Origin: Rotaria socialis
Taxonomy: Eukaryota > Rotifera > Eurotatoria > Philodinida > Philodinidae
DNA length: 64,000 bases
Assembly: GCA_905331475.1 (NCBI GenBank)
Contig: CAJNYU010003889.1
Location: 1-64,000, forward strand
Direction: 5' to 3'
The translations under genes were made by a program, and so were the position numbers. The notes beneath the pieces were generated by a model, which saw only the letters and a list, made by a program, of their open reading frames with translations, was not told the DNA's origin and did not search any database. Shown here one piece after another: positions 24,854-36,059 of this stretch. Numbering within the stretch: the first letter of the stretch is position 1; each line of letters begins with the position of its first letter.

Positions 24854-24924
24854 TCTTTTCTAGTATAACGGTAGTACATCTGCCCGGATAGCAGAGGATG
24901 TGTGGTTCGAATCCCACGAAAGGA
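24854..24924 (+). tRNA. tRNA-like sequence, probably pseudogene or SINE head
   Basis: Acceptor arms TCTTTTC and GAAAGGA pair. The D arm (GTAT...GTAC) and the anticodon stem (TCTGC/GCAGA) also pair. Pol III boxes are present (TAGTATAACGG and GGTTCGAATCC). The anticodon loop CCGGATA lacks the usual T33. Read literally, the anticodon would be GGA (Ser), but there is no long variable arm, and the T stem pairs only as GTGG/CCAC with an 8-base loop. These defects argue against a normal tRNA. Confidence 0.45.
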
Positions 24925-25320
24925 TTATCTTTTTCTCCGTTCTGTGGTCATATCATCTCGCTGTTAGTCCAGCACCTAACAGTGTTTAATAAAGGATCCA
25001 TCACCGCCATTAATCGTGATGGTGACATACTGCATATAAAAAAAACAAAAGAATTACATGATTGAACAACAAATATTTATTAGTTGAATCTTTTTGAAAG
25101 TATCTTTCTTCGTTATCTTTGGATTCAACGTCAAAGCTCCGCAAGAAATAACTCATAAATTTGAACTCAACATTGTTGATATTTAGGCTTTGGTTGTATA
25201 TCAATAGTAATATTTGTTAGAATCTGTGAGTAAAAAAATGGATGCCATAAGCATTTTCAATTTTAGGACTATTTAAAACATTAATTATCACGATGATCTA
25301 ATTCAGAAAAAAAAGTGAAC
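24925..25320. other. Intergenic, small hairpin only
   Basis: Contains a hairpin TCACCGCC...GGTGA near 25000-25025 shortly after the tRNA-like sequence. The expected 3' exons of the neighbouring lipase-like gene are not found here. Confidence 0.4.
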
Positions 25321-25326
25321 ACTTAC

Positions 25327-27584
25327 CTATAACGGAGAAAAATGGTGTATAAAAGTAAACAATTGCATCTGGTTTTCTTAATCCAGCTTCAATCGCTTTT
25401 ACGGTCACTACAGTTATTAGATTTCCACCAGCACTATCACCAGCAAACAGAATCGTTTTGCCTGTCCAGCCAAGTTTACTAGCATTTTGTAAAATCCATG
25501 CATATGCATAAAAACATTCTTCGATAGCACGAGGAAATGGATATTCAGGCGCAAGAGAATAATCAACAGATACAATAGGTATTTACAAATCCAATGCCCA
25601 TGGTTTTAAATATACCTGAAAACGAAAAAAAAATTATTTCGTGTTGAGCAAGCGAAAAGTTCTATACCTCATGAGTTGCTGATGACGTCGCAATAAAACC
25701 TCCACCGTGAACACGCATCAGAAGTTGATCACTCATTGCTAATAAGATTTTTGATGATCCTTCTAAATCAGCTCTTTGTAATGATAGCTTATCCATGCCT
25801 TCTCGTATTTCATGTGACAAAAGTTTAATATTCACCAGTTGTTTTGACTGCATAGTACTCAGACCTGTTGGTGGAGGAACAATAATTGAATTAATTTCAA
25901 TAGGTTCAGGTTCAACTTGAAAATATTTCGATACAGCTACATTAGGAGCAATATAACGTGATCCTTTTTTAATGGAATCACGTTGAAGAAGATTCCAAAA
26001 CGACTGGCAAAATAAATAATCACGATCACGCAATATTTCAGCACACTACAAAAATTATGAAACGAATATCAAATGAATCGAAGATTTCAAAAATCAACAT
26101 AAATACACAACCTTTCTAGCTCGCTGTTCAGGAAATAAAAAATATTTCCACGATGTTGCCAAACTAGCTGCCGCTGCGGTTTTTGATCGATTATAGGTTT
26201 GATAATAAGGCGCGAAACTCGCCAATATGATAGTAAGCAGTATTTTCATAGAGCGATTGAACTGTAAAATAAATGTGGAAACTTCGGATTTCATCCGAGA
26301 GTTATGTGTACTGCAAAAACTGCATGGGACATATGAGTCATTCTAGAATGTCTGAACACGAAAATTATCATGAGACACTAGGCAATTTGACTTCTCGATG
26401 CAGTTTTTGTGCATTTTGAGACGTTTTTCATGCGATGTTTCGTTAGAAAGCTACGATTTAGTTCAAAACTAATATCAGATTTAGAATCAGCGTTAAAAAC
26501 TGAGTCGATTTATATATGTTGTGGACAGTTCTGAGAAAAAAAGTTTTTTTTTTGAAAAATCCCTGTACTTCCCCCCCTCAGGGATGGTCTGATCAAAAAT
26601 GACGATTTTTTCGATAACTCAACCATTTCTTGACGGATCCTTCTCATCTTCGAACTCGACCTAGATATTGATGAGATAATTCTGTGCACAAAATTTCAGT
26701 TCAATCGAATGTAATTGTGAAGAGTTATCGAATAAACGGACGGACGGCCGGACACACTGACCGATTCTATAGTGTACTCTTTTTTTTTTGAGTACACAAA
26801 AAACAAGAGCAAACTTCTTACTGAAATTGATTTGTATAATAGTTCAAACTTACTTGAAACCCACATGTTCTACCGAATAAATTTTTGGAATCACACACAA
26901 CCATTTTATAATAATCTAGTTAAATATCCAATGGTATTTGACTAACATCAGTCTAAAACAAAAGTAAAACAATTTCAAAGTTTATCACTTTCCGTCAAAT
27001 GCGTATTTCTATTTACAAATAATGAGTGTTTATCCGAACAGTCGACTAGTCCAACAGCCAATGACAGCCTGTGCTCCATGGCTTTAAGAGTTTTCGTCCA
27101 GGATTTAAGTTCTTGCAATAATTCCAACGAATGTATGCGACGATGCAAATGAGCAATATGTTTTGCATTCATCTGTTTAAGTATCTCTAAAGTTCGTAAG
27201 CATGCATGACCATGTGATAAAATTAATGTTCGATATCCATTAGCATGAACCTAATGCAGAACAAAAACAAATAATATATTCGAATTTCTTAGTTGGTGTT
27301 ACTTCAGAGCAATAATCAAGATGATGTAAGGTTTGTGTAAGATTTTCAATGAGAGGTAGAGATCGTTTTAATGAATTAAACAGTTGAATTAAGACATGTT
27401 CAAATTTTCGACAAATATCATTTTTATGTTGCGCAAAAATATCATAATTTGTTTTAGCTAATCCAATTACTTGTATGTATGTTAGATTAAAAGTTGAACA
27501 TGAAGCGATTGTTTTTAGTTGTAATATTATCGGAGTTGTTGTCTCTGTTGGTAGTGTTAGATTATTTGAACTGGATGAAACCAT
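25327..27584 (-). pseudogene. Hormone-sensitive-lipase-like gene, truncated, with in-frame stop
   Basis: Several exons on the minus strand follow the hormone-sensitive lipase (LIPE) order. First is an N-terminal HSL_N part (27584 to ~27250: ...YCSEVTPTKKFEY; then VHANGYRTL and ELLQELKSWTKTLKAMEHRL). Next are RSMKILLTIILASFAPYYQ with SLATSWKYFLFPEQRARK, then YLFCQSFWNLL. The catalytic part has the oxyanion motif HGGGF, then YLKPWALDL, VSVDYSLAPEYPFPRAIEEC and the nucleophile elbow GDSAGGN. The family hydrolyses acylglycerols or sterol esters. Breaks: an in-frame TAA at 25583-25585 between YLKPWALDL and IPIVSVDYSL; a frame change near 27270; and no exons with the catalytic Asp and His downstream of 25327. 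An intron of about 700 bp is enlarged by a repeat at about 26307-26798. It most likely makes no active enzyme. Confidence 0.8.
26307..26798. repeat. Possible non-autonomous transposon inside a lipase-like intron
   Basis: Short inverted ends GTGTACTGCAAAAA and GTGTACTCAAAAAA (reverse complement) bound about 490 bp. This includes ACGGACGGACGGCCGG and a poly-T run. It explains why this intron is ten times longer than its neighbours. No clear target duplication. Confidence 0.4.
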
Positions 27585-28172
27585 TAGTGAATTATGTATT
27601 GTCGGAAGTGAACAGTTTTAAGTTTGACTTGCCAATAAAGTCAACGTTGTAGGCGACGAAGATTTTGAACGATTTCCTCTTATTGCCATATTTTTTCTCA
27701 ATGGTTGAAGAAATGAAGATGGTTTTAAAAAAGTTTCGTTATGAATATTACTGATTTCTGTATCAGCAGCTATTTGTGATGATTTGCAATTGAATACGTA
27801 GTGCTGTACGTGTGCTTTTTTTTATATGAAAGGAGCATACACTTGATGTATTTCGCTAGCCTTTTTTTTAATTATAGTCAAGAGAGAGAGAGAGAGAGAG
27901 AAACAAGTTATTCAAGCGTAAACAACAAAATATGGCGTGGTGATATACTAAAACGTGGCGAGAAAGTATGGTGTGATAGCAATCAAGCTCCAATGAAAAG
28001 TGTTACACTATTAGATTAGTAGGTGCACTAATAAAAATGTAGTTCGTTGTTTGACTATGTATTTCACACTACCTATAGAGCATCGAAATGGCGTGGGTGT
28101 GGGTCTGGAGCGGTTGATAGTAGAAAACAGATACTAACACGCGTACCCATAACCAGCAAAAAAATCATAGTT
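27585..28172. other. Intergenic between lipase-like pseudogene and Ebony-like gene
   Basis: Holds a (GA)n microsatellite at about 27882-27900 and one short telomere-like tract (GGCGTGGGTGTGGGTCTGG near 28090). No gene seen; plus-strand ORFs here are chance. Confidence 0.5.
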
Positions 28173-30739
28173 TCAAACAATATACTTCATACTGATAGTC
28201 ATTGTTTGATTAGGATCAGCATGAGAGAAGACCAAATCGCCGGAAGGATCACGATATTCATTAAGTTGTACTACCAAATTTTCATCATATTCGAAGACAT
28301 ATTTAGCCAATTGCTGTGTTACACTACCAGTATTAGCCGTCACAATAGCTTGAAAGCCACGAGCCTTTGCAACTTGTAACGTATGACGTTCAATCTGATA
28401 CATAGCATTGGTTCGTTTCTCGGGTGGCACATCTAGATTGACTGCTGTGACAAAATTACTCATGATTGATTCAGGAACATCCTTTTGAGAGTGCAAACGC
28501 TTTAAAAACTCTTTCTCTTTAACCTCTAGCATGGTTAATATTGGAGCAACTAGTGGTACGGTTGTCGGATCTATATATGGCTCATGTGCTGCATCAGTCG
28601 ACAGAGACACGCCAAGTAGGTTTCCATTGTTGTTGATAATACCAAACGAGAGCTCCAATGTCACAAACTGAGGCCAGTGGTGATTTAATATAACAGTGAA
28701 TTGTCGCCTATATTCAAGTTGAGCATTCGGCTGATTTTGATGAATAAGAGTATCGATTTCTCCTAAAGTAGCAAATGAATCGACGACAATAGCAATGCCT
28801 TGATCTTTGCCGATTTGTGCCAGAGGCACTACTTGATATTTATTATCATATTCAAAAAACAATTCCTTATTGGATCGATCAATATCCACTTCATTTAAAA
28901 GAATATCATTTAATGTTGATGCATCGAATAGACGTTCAACAGTTAGGCACGATAAACCAAAACGATGTAACTTAGCAACCAGTAACAGCGCACTCCGTGA
29001 TGAACCACCGGCAGCGAAAAATGATCGATTCATGTAAGCTCGTAGAATACCAATCTCTTCGAGTGCCAAACAAAATGCTTCATGCACATTCAATGATTTT
29101 TGCTCAATTACCTCTTTTATTTCATGATCAACATTTAAAGAGTCCACTAGTTGGCGTCGGTTAATTTTTCCAGAAACAAGAAGAGGAAAATCAGCAACTG
29201 CTTCAATTCGTGAAGGTACAGCATAGGAAGGCAGATATTTTGCTAATTGAGAACGATCGAGATCAAGTGTTTCCCCAGTCATTTGTAAGAATAAAACTAT
29301 TTGATGATTGATCTTATCATAGACTGCAACAGACTGATTTAAATGAAAATATTGTTTTACAATGAGTTCAATCTCACTGAGATCAATTCGATTTCCACCA
29401 ATTTTTACCTAATAATGGAATACTGAACATTTTTATGTGTCAAAATAATGAAACAACTTTCTCTTACTTGTGTATCATTTCTTCCGTATAAAATAATCCG
29501 ATTATTCCATATCTTACCTAAATCACCTGTACGAAACTGTTGCTGACCATTATTGTCATGAACGAATTTATTGAATAGCACAACATTGTTAGCGTTAACA
29601 TTATGATATCCGCTGGCTACATTGTTTCCTGCTATAACTAATTCACCAACCCCTCGCTCGTCTGGATCGACAATGTATACAATTGTATTTTCGATCGGAT
29701 ATCCGATACTGACACGATTTTCGAACAATAATTCATTGTGAAAGTGATCGACTGATTCAAACACTTCATACGTTGCGTCGCCCATTACTTCACATGAACC
29801 GTACATATTGAGTAGACGACATTTCGATGAAAACCTTTCTTTAAGCTTGAAAAATGATTCAACCAATCCAGCTACAAGTGTTTCGCCACTCGAAATGATC
29901 ATTCTGAAATCTGGTAAACTTATTTTGTTATTCTCTAAATGATCGAAAAGAACGGTTAGCAAAGAAGGAACAAGGATAATTCGTGTGATTCGTTTCGATG
30001 CCATTGTCGAAATGAGTTGGCCAATTTGGAGTAGTAATGATTTAGGAAGAACAATTAATGGCACACGGCAAAGGAGTGGTCCAAATAGTTCGGTAATGGA
30101 ATCCACGAATGATATTGACGTTTTCAAGCAACATACATCGTCTGTATCATACGGAAATTGTGACCATTGCCAAAATAGTCGATTGAGCAAAGCACGATGA
30201 GGAAGACGTACACCTTTTGGCATTCCGGTCGATCCGGATGTATACGTAATACAAAATATATCTTCTTGTTCAACTTTAACTGATTGATTATCTATATATG
30301 TGGTATTATCAGATGAATGAGAATAAATCAAGATTTTGATGGGATTTAATTGTTGCTCGAGATCAAGTTCAGTATCGCTAATGACTATTGATGCTTGACA
30401 ATCTGCGAGAATGTATTTGATTCTTTCAGGCGGCAATGTAGGTTCGATTGGTACGTATGGAATGCCACGCAAAATTGCACCACATACAACAATGATCCAT
30501 TCAAGTGACGGCCTCATGCAAATTGCCACAATGTTGTAGGAACCAAGCGATGCTGCTACTTGATGGGCAGCACGTGCCAGTTCCTTGAAAGTGAGCTCTT
30601 TTGTATTCATGGATGCGCATACCTGCTCATCATTTGTTTTGCTATTAAGTATTAACAAGAGTAAATCACGTAGTGTGGTATTGTTATCAACGGGTAATTC
30701 TTTCTGAATGCCTTTAAGGACCAACATGGTATTTGACAT
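28173..30739 (-). CDS. Ebony-like NRPS-type synthetase (adenylation, carrier, amine-selecting domains)
   Basis: Two exons, 30739-29468 and 29408-28173, joined in phase by a 59-bp GT-AG intron, giving about 835 residues. This is close to insect Ebony. The adenylation domain has TYTSGSTGMPKG (~167-176), the Ebony-type YGSCEVMGDATYEVF (~313), GELVIAGNNVASGYHN, FRTGDLG, KIGGNRIDLSEIE and SGKINRRQL. A carrier domain follows with FFAAGGSS, whose serine (~560) takes phosphopantetheine. The C-terminal part contains GNLLGVSLSTDAAHEP and NTGSVTQQLAKYVFEYDEN, matching the amine-selecting acyltransferase-like region of Ebony. Ebony activates beta-alanine and conjugates it to biogenic amines such as dopamine or histamine in the cytosol. 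The same reaction is inferred here; substrate is unproven. All motifs intact, no lesion seen. Confidence 0.88.
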
Positions 30740-31300
30740 TGTTTAATAAATGCTAAAACAAAAGTAACTGGTTTCTTTTTGCATATATAGCTAAAAAAGT
30801 ATACTGTCTGGATTTCGATGCATATTATAAGAAACTTAATACAAACAAATAATGACACCAGTCTGTTGTGGAATTTTTTCGAACCTGCTCATTAATCATT
30901 TATAGAGTAGACAAATTAATTATTTAGGCACTAACGATATATTGCATCTTGTTGTCACAGGCAAAATTAAACTTTAGACAAAATTTTAGAGAATTGTTTA
31001 ATTGATTTATGGGTGTGGGTGGGTGTTAGGAGTATGACGTTTCAGTTTTAGTTCCGTTCAAAAGAACTGTTCAGACAGTTCACAGGATCTGATCTGATCT
31101 GAACTGCCCAGGTCGTTCATTCCTACAATCGGATCCAATCGGATCTGAAAATGGGTTGCATCGGATCTTACATGAAAACCAACAAGAACCAACAGATTCC
31201 GTTGGATTCCGGGTTTCGGGCCGAGATTCGGATCCACAGGATCGGAATCCGATACATATCCGATTGTATCCTACTCTGGGATCCGATGCGCCAAAAAGTC
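30740..31300. other. Intergenic, with telomere-like tract and GATC-dense segment
   Basis: Telomere-like TGGGTGTGGGTGGGTG at about 31012-31028. From 31085 to 31285 the word GATC recurs about nine times (GGATCTGATCTGATCTG, CGGATCCACAGGATCGG), giving a simple degenerate repeat. ORFs on both strands across it reflect this composition. Confidence 0.45.
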
Positions 31301-31308
31301 TGCTATAC

Positions 31309-31358
31309 TTGAGGGTGGGTGTGGGTGTCGTTGCGGGTGTTGATCTTCCCACACCCAG
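31309..31358. repeat. Telomere-like repeat hairpin
   Basis: CTTGAGGGTGGGTGTGGGTG, a short loop including GCGGGTG, then CCCACACCC. The G-rich and C-rich arms face each other, and the tract begins with the CTTGAG junction. Confidence 0.6.
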
Positions 31359-31559
31359 CTTCCAAACGAAATTGAAAATGCCAAGGACCCAAGCAGACAA
31401 AAAAATAAAAAAACGCGTTTAAACGCGGTAAATTTTTCGACCGTGTTTGGCTGACACTTGGGGTTCCCGACTATCAGCAATAAATGACCAGTAGAACTAA
31501 ACANGCATAATTTCATTGCTTTTAATCCATTTAAATGTGTAATTATTATAACTGGTTTC

Positions 31560-32105
31560 ATTTTAAGAAATATCAATGATTTTGATCTAGGTCCATCCAA
31601 ATGAAAATACCAATGACTTCGATCAAGGTCCATCCAAATGAAAATGCCAAGGACTTCGATCAAGGTCCATCCAAATGAACGACATATAGATCCACCCCAG
31701 TAATGTTTTTGGGTAAAGTTCTTCTTCTGTGAACTGGTATCTAGAGTGTGTAATTTTTGGCATCTACCTCATTTTATAAATTTGTGCTTTATCCCATTTG
31801 ATAAATTTGTGTTCTATCCCAATTTAAAAATTTGTGTTCTAATTTGTAATTTTACCTATTTCTTAGTTCTTATTTGTAATGCAGAGCTCTGAAGAGTGTT
31901 TCATTATTTCAATAAATAAATAACACGAAACGCGTCGGCGAAATTAAACTCTGCATTTTATTCAATTCAAGCACAGATTTAAATATATAATATTATATAA
32001 TATCATTTTTCGACTTTGATCGATTACTGAAAAGTAAGAGTTGAGACTTGTAGATTGAATTGTCTTTTCGTTAAGAGATATGCTAATCTGCTTTGAATTG
32101 ATTTC
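31560..32105 (+). mobile_element. Penelope-like-type remnant carrying a hammerhead ribozyme, copy 3 (inverted)
   Basis: Reverse complement of the repeat at 45202-45760, diverged by several percent with small indels. At 31584-31685 it holds three tandem units of about 37 bp (GGTCCATCCAAATGAAAAT). The ribozyme lies at 31881-31954. It has no reverse transcriptase ORF, so it is a non-autonomous or truncated element. Confidence 0.65.
31881..31954 (+). ncRNA. Hammerhead ribozyme motif (type I-like, minimal stem III)
   Basis: CTGAAGA (31889-31895, matching the CUGANGA core), stem II GTGTT...AACAC, GAAA (31927-31930), and a 2-bp stem III with 2-nt loop in ACGCGT. The predicted cleavage site follows GTC at 31936. 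Stem I pairs GCT with GGC and, after a bulge, GCAGA with TCTGC. Confidence 0.7.
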
Positions 32106-32836
32106 TAGAATTCAGCTATCTTCAACTTGATAAGCGTAACATTGTTGAAAATGAAATATACTTATGTAGTACTGTGTGAGCACTATGAAATGAATTAGTT
32201 TATTAATGGTACATAAAGCTTCAATGCTACTGGATAAGACATACCAGTTGGACCGCCTGCAATTGCAATCCCTATTGTACTCATGATAATTATAGCCATA
32301 ATTTTGTTCGAGTAAACCATTCTCGGTCAAAGTTATATTCCAAACAAGAAAGGATTAACACCGTGAAATAAAAGTTTGTGTGTATGTTTTAGCAGTGATA
32401 TACGTACATTTTATATACTTTATCATAAAGAGAGAAAACGAGAGAAACAATCATAGATACTTTTTTTCCTCCGCACAAATTATTCAAGTGTGTCCACACG
32501 AAATATTGTATCAATGAAAAAATCGTTAACATTTAGATGACTTCTTAAAACTTATGCTCAACCGTATGAAACAGCATTTTTTTCTCGAAGCCACGACACG
32601 ATCAAAGCTGACTGGTTTCTTTTCTAGTACCACAACTGTTAAACATCAGTGCAAAACGATTATAAATTTATACGATTAATGCGCCTTTGCAAAAGAAATT
32701 TTATCCGTTGAAATTATATGACTATTACCTTTTCTTTTATCTTCCTTACAATCACCCTGTCATCCGATCATAACAAGCCAGTAACGCAAAAAAAATCTTA
32801 AGGTAATAAGGGCAGGTGGGTGGTGTGTAAGAAACT
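32106..32836. other. Intergenic, nothing firm
   Basis: The only candidate is a 41-codon minus-strand ORF (32320-32195; MVYSNKIMAIIIMSTIGIAI...) with a hydrophobic segment; low support. A telomere-like GGTGGGTGGTGTG lies at about 32815-32827. Confidence 0.3.
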
Positions 32837-32881
32837 ATCACAAGCCGTTTCGACTCTGCTTAGGAGTCTCATCAGGTAGCT
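32837..32881 (-). ncRNA. Hammerhead-ribozyme-like motif, probably inactive
   Basis: Minus strand: CTGATGA (32875-32869), perfect stem II GACTC/GAGTC around CTAAGCA, then GAAA (32851-32848). The stem III/cleavage segment reads CGGCTTGTG, which would put G at position 17. Stem I pairs poorly. Telomere-like C-strand repeats (CACACCACCCACC) follow about 15 nt downstream. Confidence 0.5.
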
Positions 32882-34660
32882 TAGTATCTCTAGCTCGATT
32901 CAGAAAATTTTGAACAAAAATTCAAAATCAATTCGAGAATATTATTCTGTTCTAATTCACGAAGAAGTAGAATTTAGTTTCATCAGATGGTTTAACCACT
33001 GCATAAAATATTGAGTTGAAAGAAAAATTTCAAAGGAAAATTCCTGTCGCTTTTAATATCAAAGCAAAGAAGAGAATTCTTAACAATTAGTACAAGATTG
33101 GATGCAAAGATGAGTAGGAAATACTCAGAATAATTAAATGATTACTCGAAAGTAGAATTTTTAGCCAAAATATATAACGGAGCGTGAGAAAAATAAACAA
33201 AAGTAAATTTCTATAAAGATATTTCAATTTTAACGAAAAATTGAAGAACAGTTAAATGAAATGTTTAGATGTTATGTCTATATCCTGCACATTCTTTTCT
33301 GAATGATATTTTAAACATTTTCTATCATTTGTCAAATCTAATTAGTATACGGTTTTGATACTACAATGTTTGAACGATTTTATCTGATCTTACACTAACT
33401 GACGTCTGACTTTTTGACCTGGGCAGCATATCTCATGTCGTCTCTTTTTTATCAACTGTGCCGCAGTTACGCGTAACTATGGCGCATTGATCGTAGTGAA
33501 GATTTTTATAAGAAACTACGCTTACTGTGATGCAGATCAACGTAACAGCGTCCTAGTAATCGCATCCTACAATCCCTTGTAGGTATAAATGGCCAATTAT
33601 AAATTATTCCTCCTTACTTGTAATTGGCTACACTCTAACAATAAAACATAGTCACAGAAAATCAGTATAAATAACAGCGCTCGTCACATTTTCTTTCGTA
33701 AGTCATTCTACTGTAAGCAGTAGAATACATATTTTTTAGTTTTTCTAAATTTTTCTACATTTAAATCTTTTTAGTTTTTCAATTTTTTGTAATTCAGTTT
33801 TTTTCTTCTATTTATTAAATTTTTAAAAATTGTTTTTAATGTTAATATTTTTATTTTCCTAGATATTTATTTTTTATTTTCCTTAATTTTAAAATTAATT
33901 TTTTTTTAACTTTTAACTTAGTAAATTTTTAAATTTTTTTGGGTTTTAATTTTTCAATTACTTTTTATTGTGAAAATTTTTAATTTAAAATTTTTTAAAA
34001 TTTTTTATAAAAATTTTAATTTTATAGTCTTGTGTTTTATTTTGTGCAAAAATATTTTAAATACACAATAAAAGTACAAATAAAATGAAAACCTAATCTA
34101 TGTCATCTTTTGTACCAATTGGGACGACACTGCGTCCCATAATTGCGAAAAACTTGAACGCAGTTATGCGTAATTGCGATTTTTTCATCATAGTTACGCG
34201 TAGTTACGTCGCGATTTTCCGCAATTACGGGTCACAGTGCAATCGCAGTTACACCGTAACTGCGCCAGTTTCACGGCAATGAAACACATGGGATGGCGTG
34301 CACAAGTGCAAGTGAAAAAAGTTCTACACATTAGCAGATGTCACGTGGTGATGACAAACAGGACAGGTTTGTATCATTGATAGCCAATGATCGACACAAT
34401 TAGTGTGCAAGAGTGACCATACGGCAGCTTTTTTATATTGTCATTGATCATAAAATTCATTTGATAGATGACACTAAAAGAACATACAACAAAGTGAAAA
34501 AAAGAGATTGTGATTGAAGGCTCTTCTATTTTTGTTACTAACTATTCAGTTTGATTGAACCCATGCCATCAAAAGTTTGACCAAAAACCGCAATTGGTAA
34601 GTTATTGATAGTACCTGATGATGCTGGAGGATTTTCGTAGGTATTGAAAATCCTATTTAG
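32882..34660. other. Intergenic AT-rich block with TTACGCGTAA words
   Basis: No gene. GTTACGCGTAAC-type palindromic words occur near 33467 and around 34160-34255 on either side of a T-rich stretch (33720-34080), suggesting an old element. A perfect small hairpin ATTCTACTG/CAGTAGAAT lies at about 33704-33726. Confidence 0.4.
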
Positions 34661-34664
34661 TATA

Positions 34665-35424
34665 CTATTCTAAACAAAGATAACGCTGGTGGAATTTCGA
34701 ATATTTTAAATAAGACGTACCCAAATTATTGTAACAATCGGAATAACGAACGTTCTCGCTACCCATTCTACAAAATAATTTAACAGCACACCGGTAAGAC
34801 GAAGAAAAATAAATTTGAGAAGCCGTAAAAGGAGTGGAGTAAAAACACGAATTAGTTGCCATATCCAAAGACTCTAGTAGAGATTACCAGTCGAAATGGA
34901 GCACGAGCCACCAGAACGCGGTTGGAAAAGAAGAACGGCTCCTATTGAATAATGATAGACGATAATGACATTTGTAAAATAAGATATCGTATAATGAATA
35001 GCTGATAAATAATTAAAAATTAGTCCAAAATTTGACGCACGATAAATAGCTGATTGATAATGACAGGAAGAATAGTGATAACGATGTTACACTCAGCTAA
35101 AACAAGCCCAGTGTAGGCATATGATTTAAGTGGTGCACGAAAGTATAGATCTTCAATGCGGGTATATACGCATTTTGTACTTTTAGCTTTAATCATGGCG
35201 AATGCCACAACCCCGAAATAAACACCATTGTAAATAATCGATACGATAAGAATAAGATTCTCTTCTATTAATGATCGTTGTGTTGGAAGTGAAGGTTTTG
35301 GTGAACAAGTAAAAATTGAAATCCATGCTTTGAAACACACAATCCCGAGATAGAAGCGAATCAGTTCACAATCGTTATTTTTAGGGTTTTCTGATCTAAA
35401 TACAAAGGCAATACTAACGCACAC
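34665..35424 (-). CDS. Predicted multi-pass membrane protein, fragmentary
   Basis: The main ORF (35424-35020, about 134 codons) has at least three hydrophobic segments: LIRFYLGIVCFKAWISIF, LILIVSIIYNGVYFGVVAFAM and YTGLVLAECNIVITILPVIIN. A second minus-strand ORF (34868-34665) with several cysteines (YRCAVKLFCRMG) may be a downstream exon, but I could not join them cleanly. The family is not recognised. The 5' end abuts a long telomere-like tract (35464-35530), so the start may be lost and the gene may be truncated. Confidence 0.4.
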
Positions 35425-35463
35425 CGATAGAAATTTGGCGAAATGAAAAACACTGCATCGATC

Positions 35464-35530
35464 AGGGTGTGGGTGTGGGTGTAGGTGTTAGTGTGGATGT
35501 GGATGTGGTTGTTAATGTGGGTGCGAGTAT
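35464..35530. repeat. Longest telomere-like tract in the window
   Basis: About 66 bp of degenerate GGGTGT/GGATGT units: GGGTGTGGGTGTGGGTGTAG, then GTGTGGATGTGGATGTGG, then GTGGGTGCGAG. No facing C-rich arm. It sits between the membrane-protein fragment and dispersed repeat copy 2. Confidence 0.7.
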
Positions 35531-35589
35531 AGTTGTTGGGGTGATCATGGCTGAGCTCGTTTTTCACTATTCTACATTTGCGCATGACG

Positions 35590-35800
35590 AGTGAGAAATA
35601 GTGCATGATAAGTCAATTCCGGAATCGCACTGAATTCGTGGGTAGTGATTACGGGAATTGCGGCATTGTATTCGGGGTGATAAACGGAAGTTCGGGAATT
35701 AGATGGAATTGATTTCTAGCACGGAACTGGCTCCGTAATGTTTAATATTGCGGAATAGGATATATTCTCGGTGAAACCGGATCGACTCGAGACCGGGCAG
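35590..35800 (-). repeat. Dispersed repeat, copy 2
   Basis: Reverse complement of copy 1 at about 12230-12510 with clear collinear blocks (CGGAGCCAGTTCC, CCTATTCCGCAATATTAAAC, TTCCGGAATTGA). On the minus strand it leads into the telomere-like tract at 35464-35530, as copy 1 leads into telomere-like sequence near 12531. Confidence 0.6.
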
Positions 35801-35931
35801 ATCCAAAGATCTGACCTGTTTGAGTTTTCAGAATCGGAACTATTCAATAGACGAAAATAAAAAAAATATCATAATCTTTGATAAAAATATAAAAAGTGTA
35901 CTGGCTAGTGGATTCAAAAAAACGTTTTCAG

Positions 35932-36059
35932 AATGTGTCGCATGTATCGTACAAAATGTATTGTGCCATCGCTGGAGATAATATGTCGCAACGAGCATCT
36001 CGTGTCACGCTCGAATGTGTCGTACATTGTGTCGCAAACCACGACGCATGCGACACATT
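35932..36059. mobile_element. Small inverted-repeat element
   Basis: Perfect 13-bp ends AATGTGTCGCATG and CATGCGACACATT bound 128 bp rich in TGTCGCA/GTGTCGTA words. The ORF across it is incidental. No convincing target duplication. Confidence 0.5.

Noticed and set aside
24854..24924. Functional tRNA-Ser(GGA)
   Set aside because: No long variable arm, C at position 33 and a defective T stem.
31080..31422. ORFs on both strands with Arg/Pro/Gly-rich products
   Set aside because: Arise from GATC-dense and telomere-like repeats; neither has coding features.
34616..34631. CTGATGATG as another hammerhead core
   Set aside because: No stem II or GAAA at the right distance.
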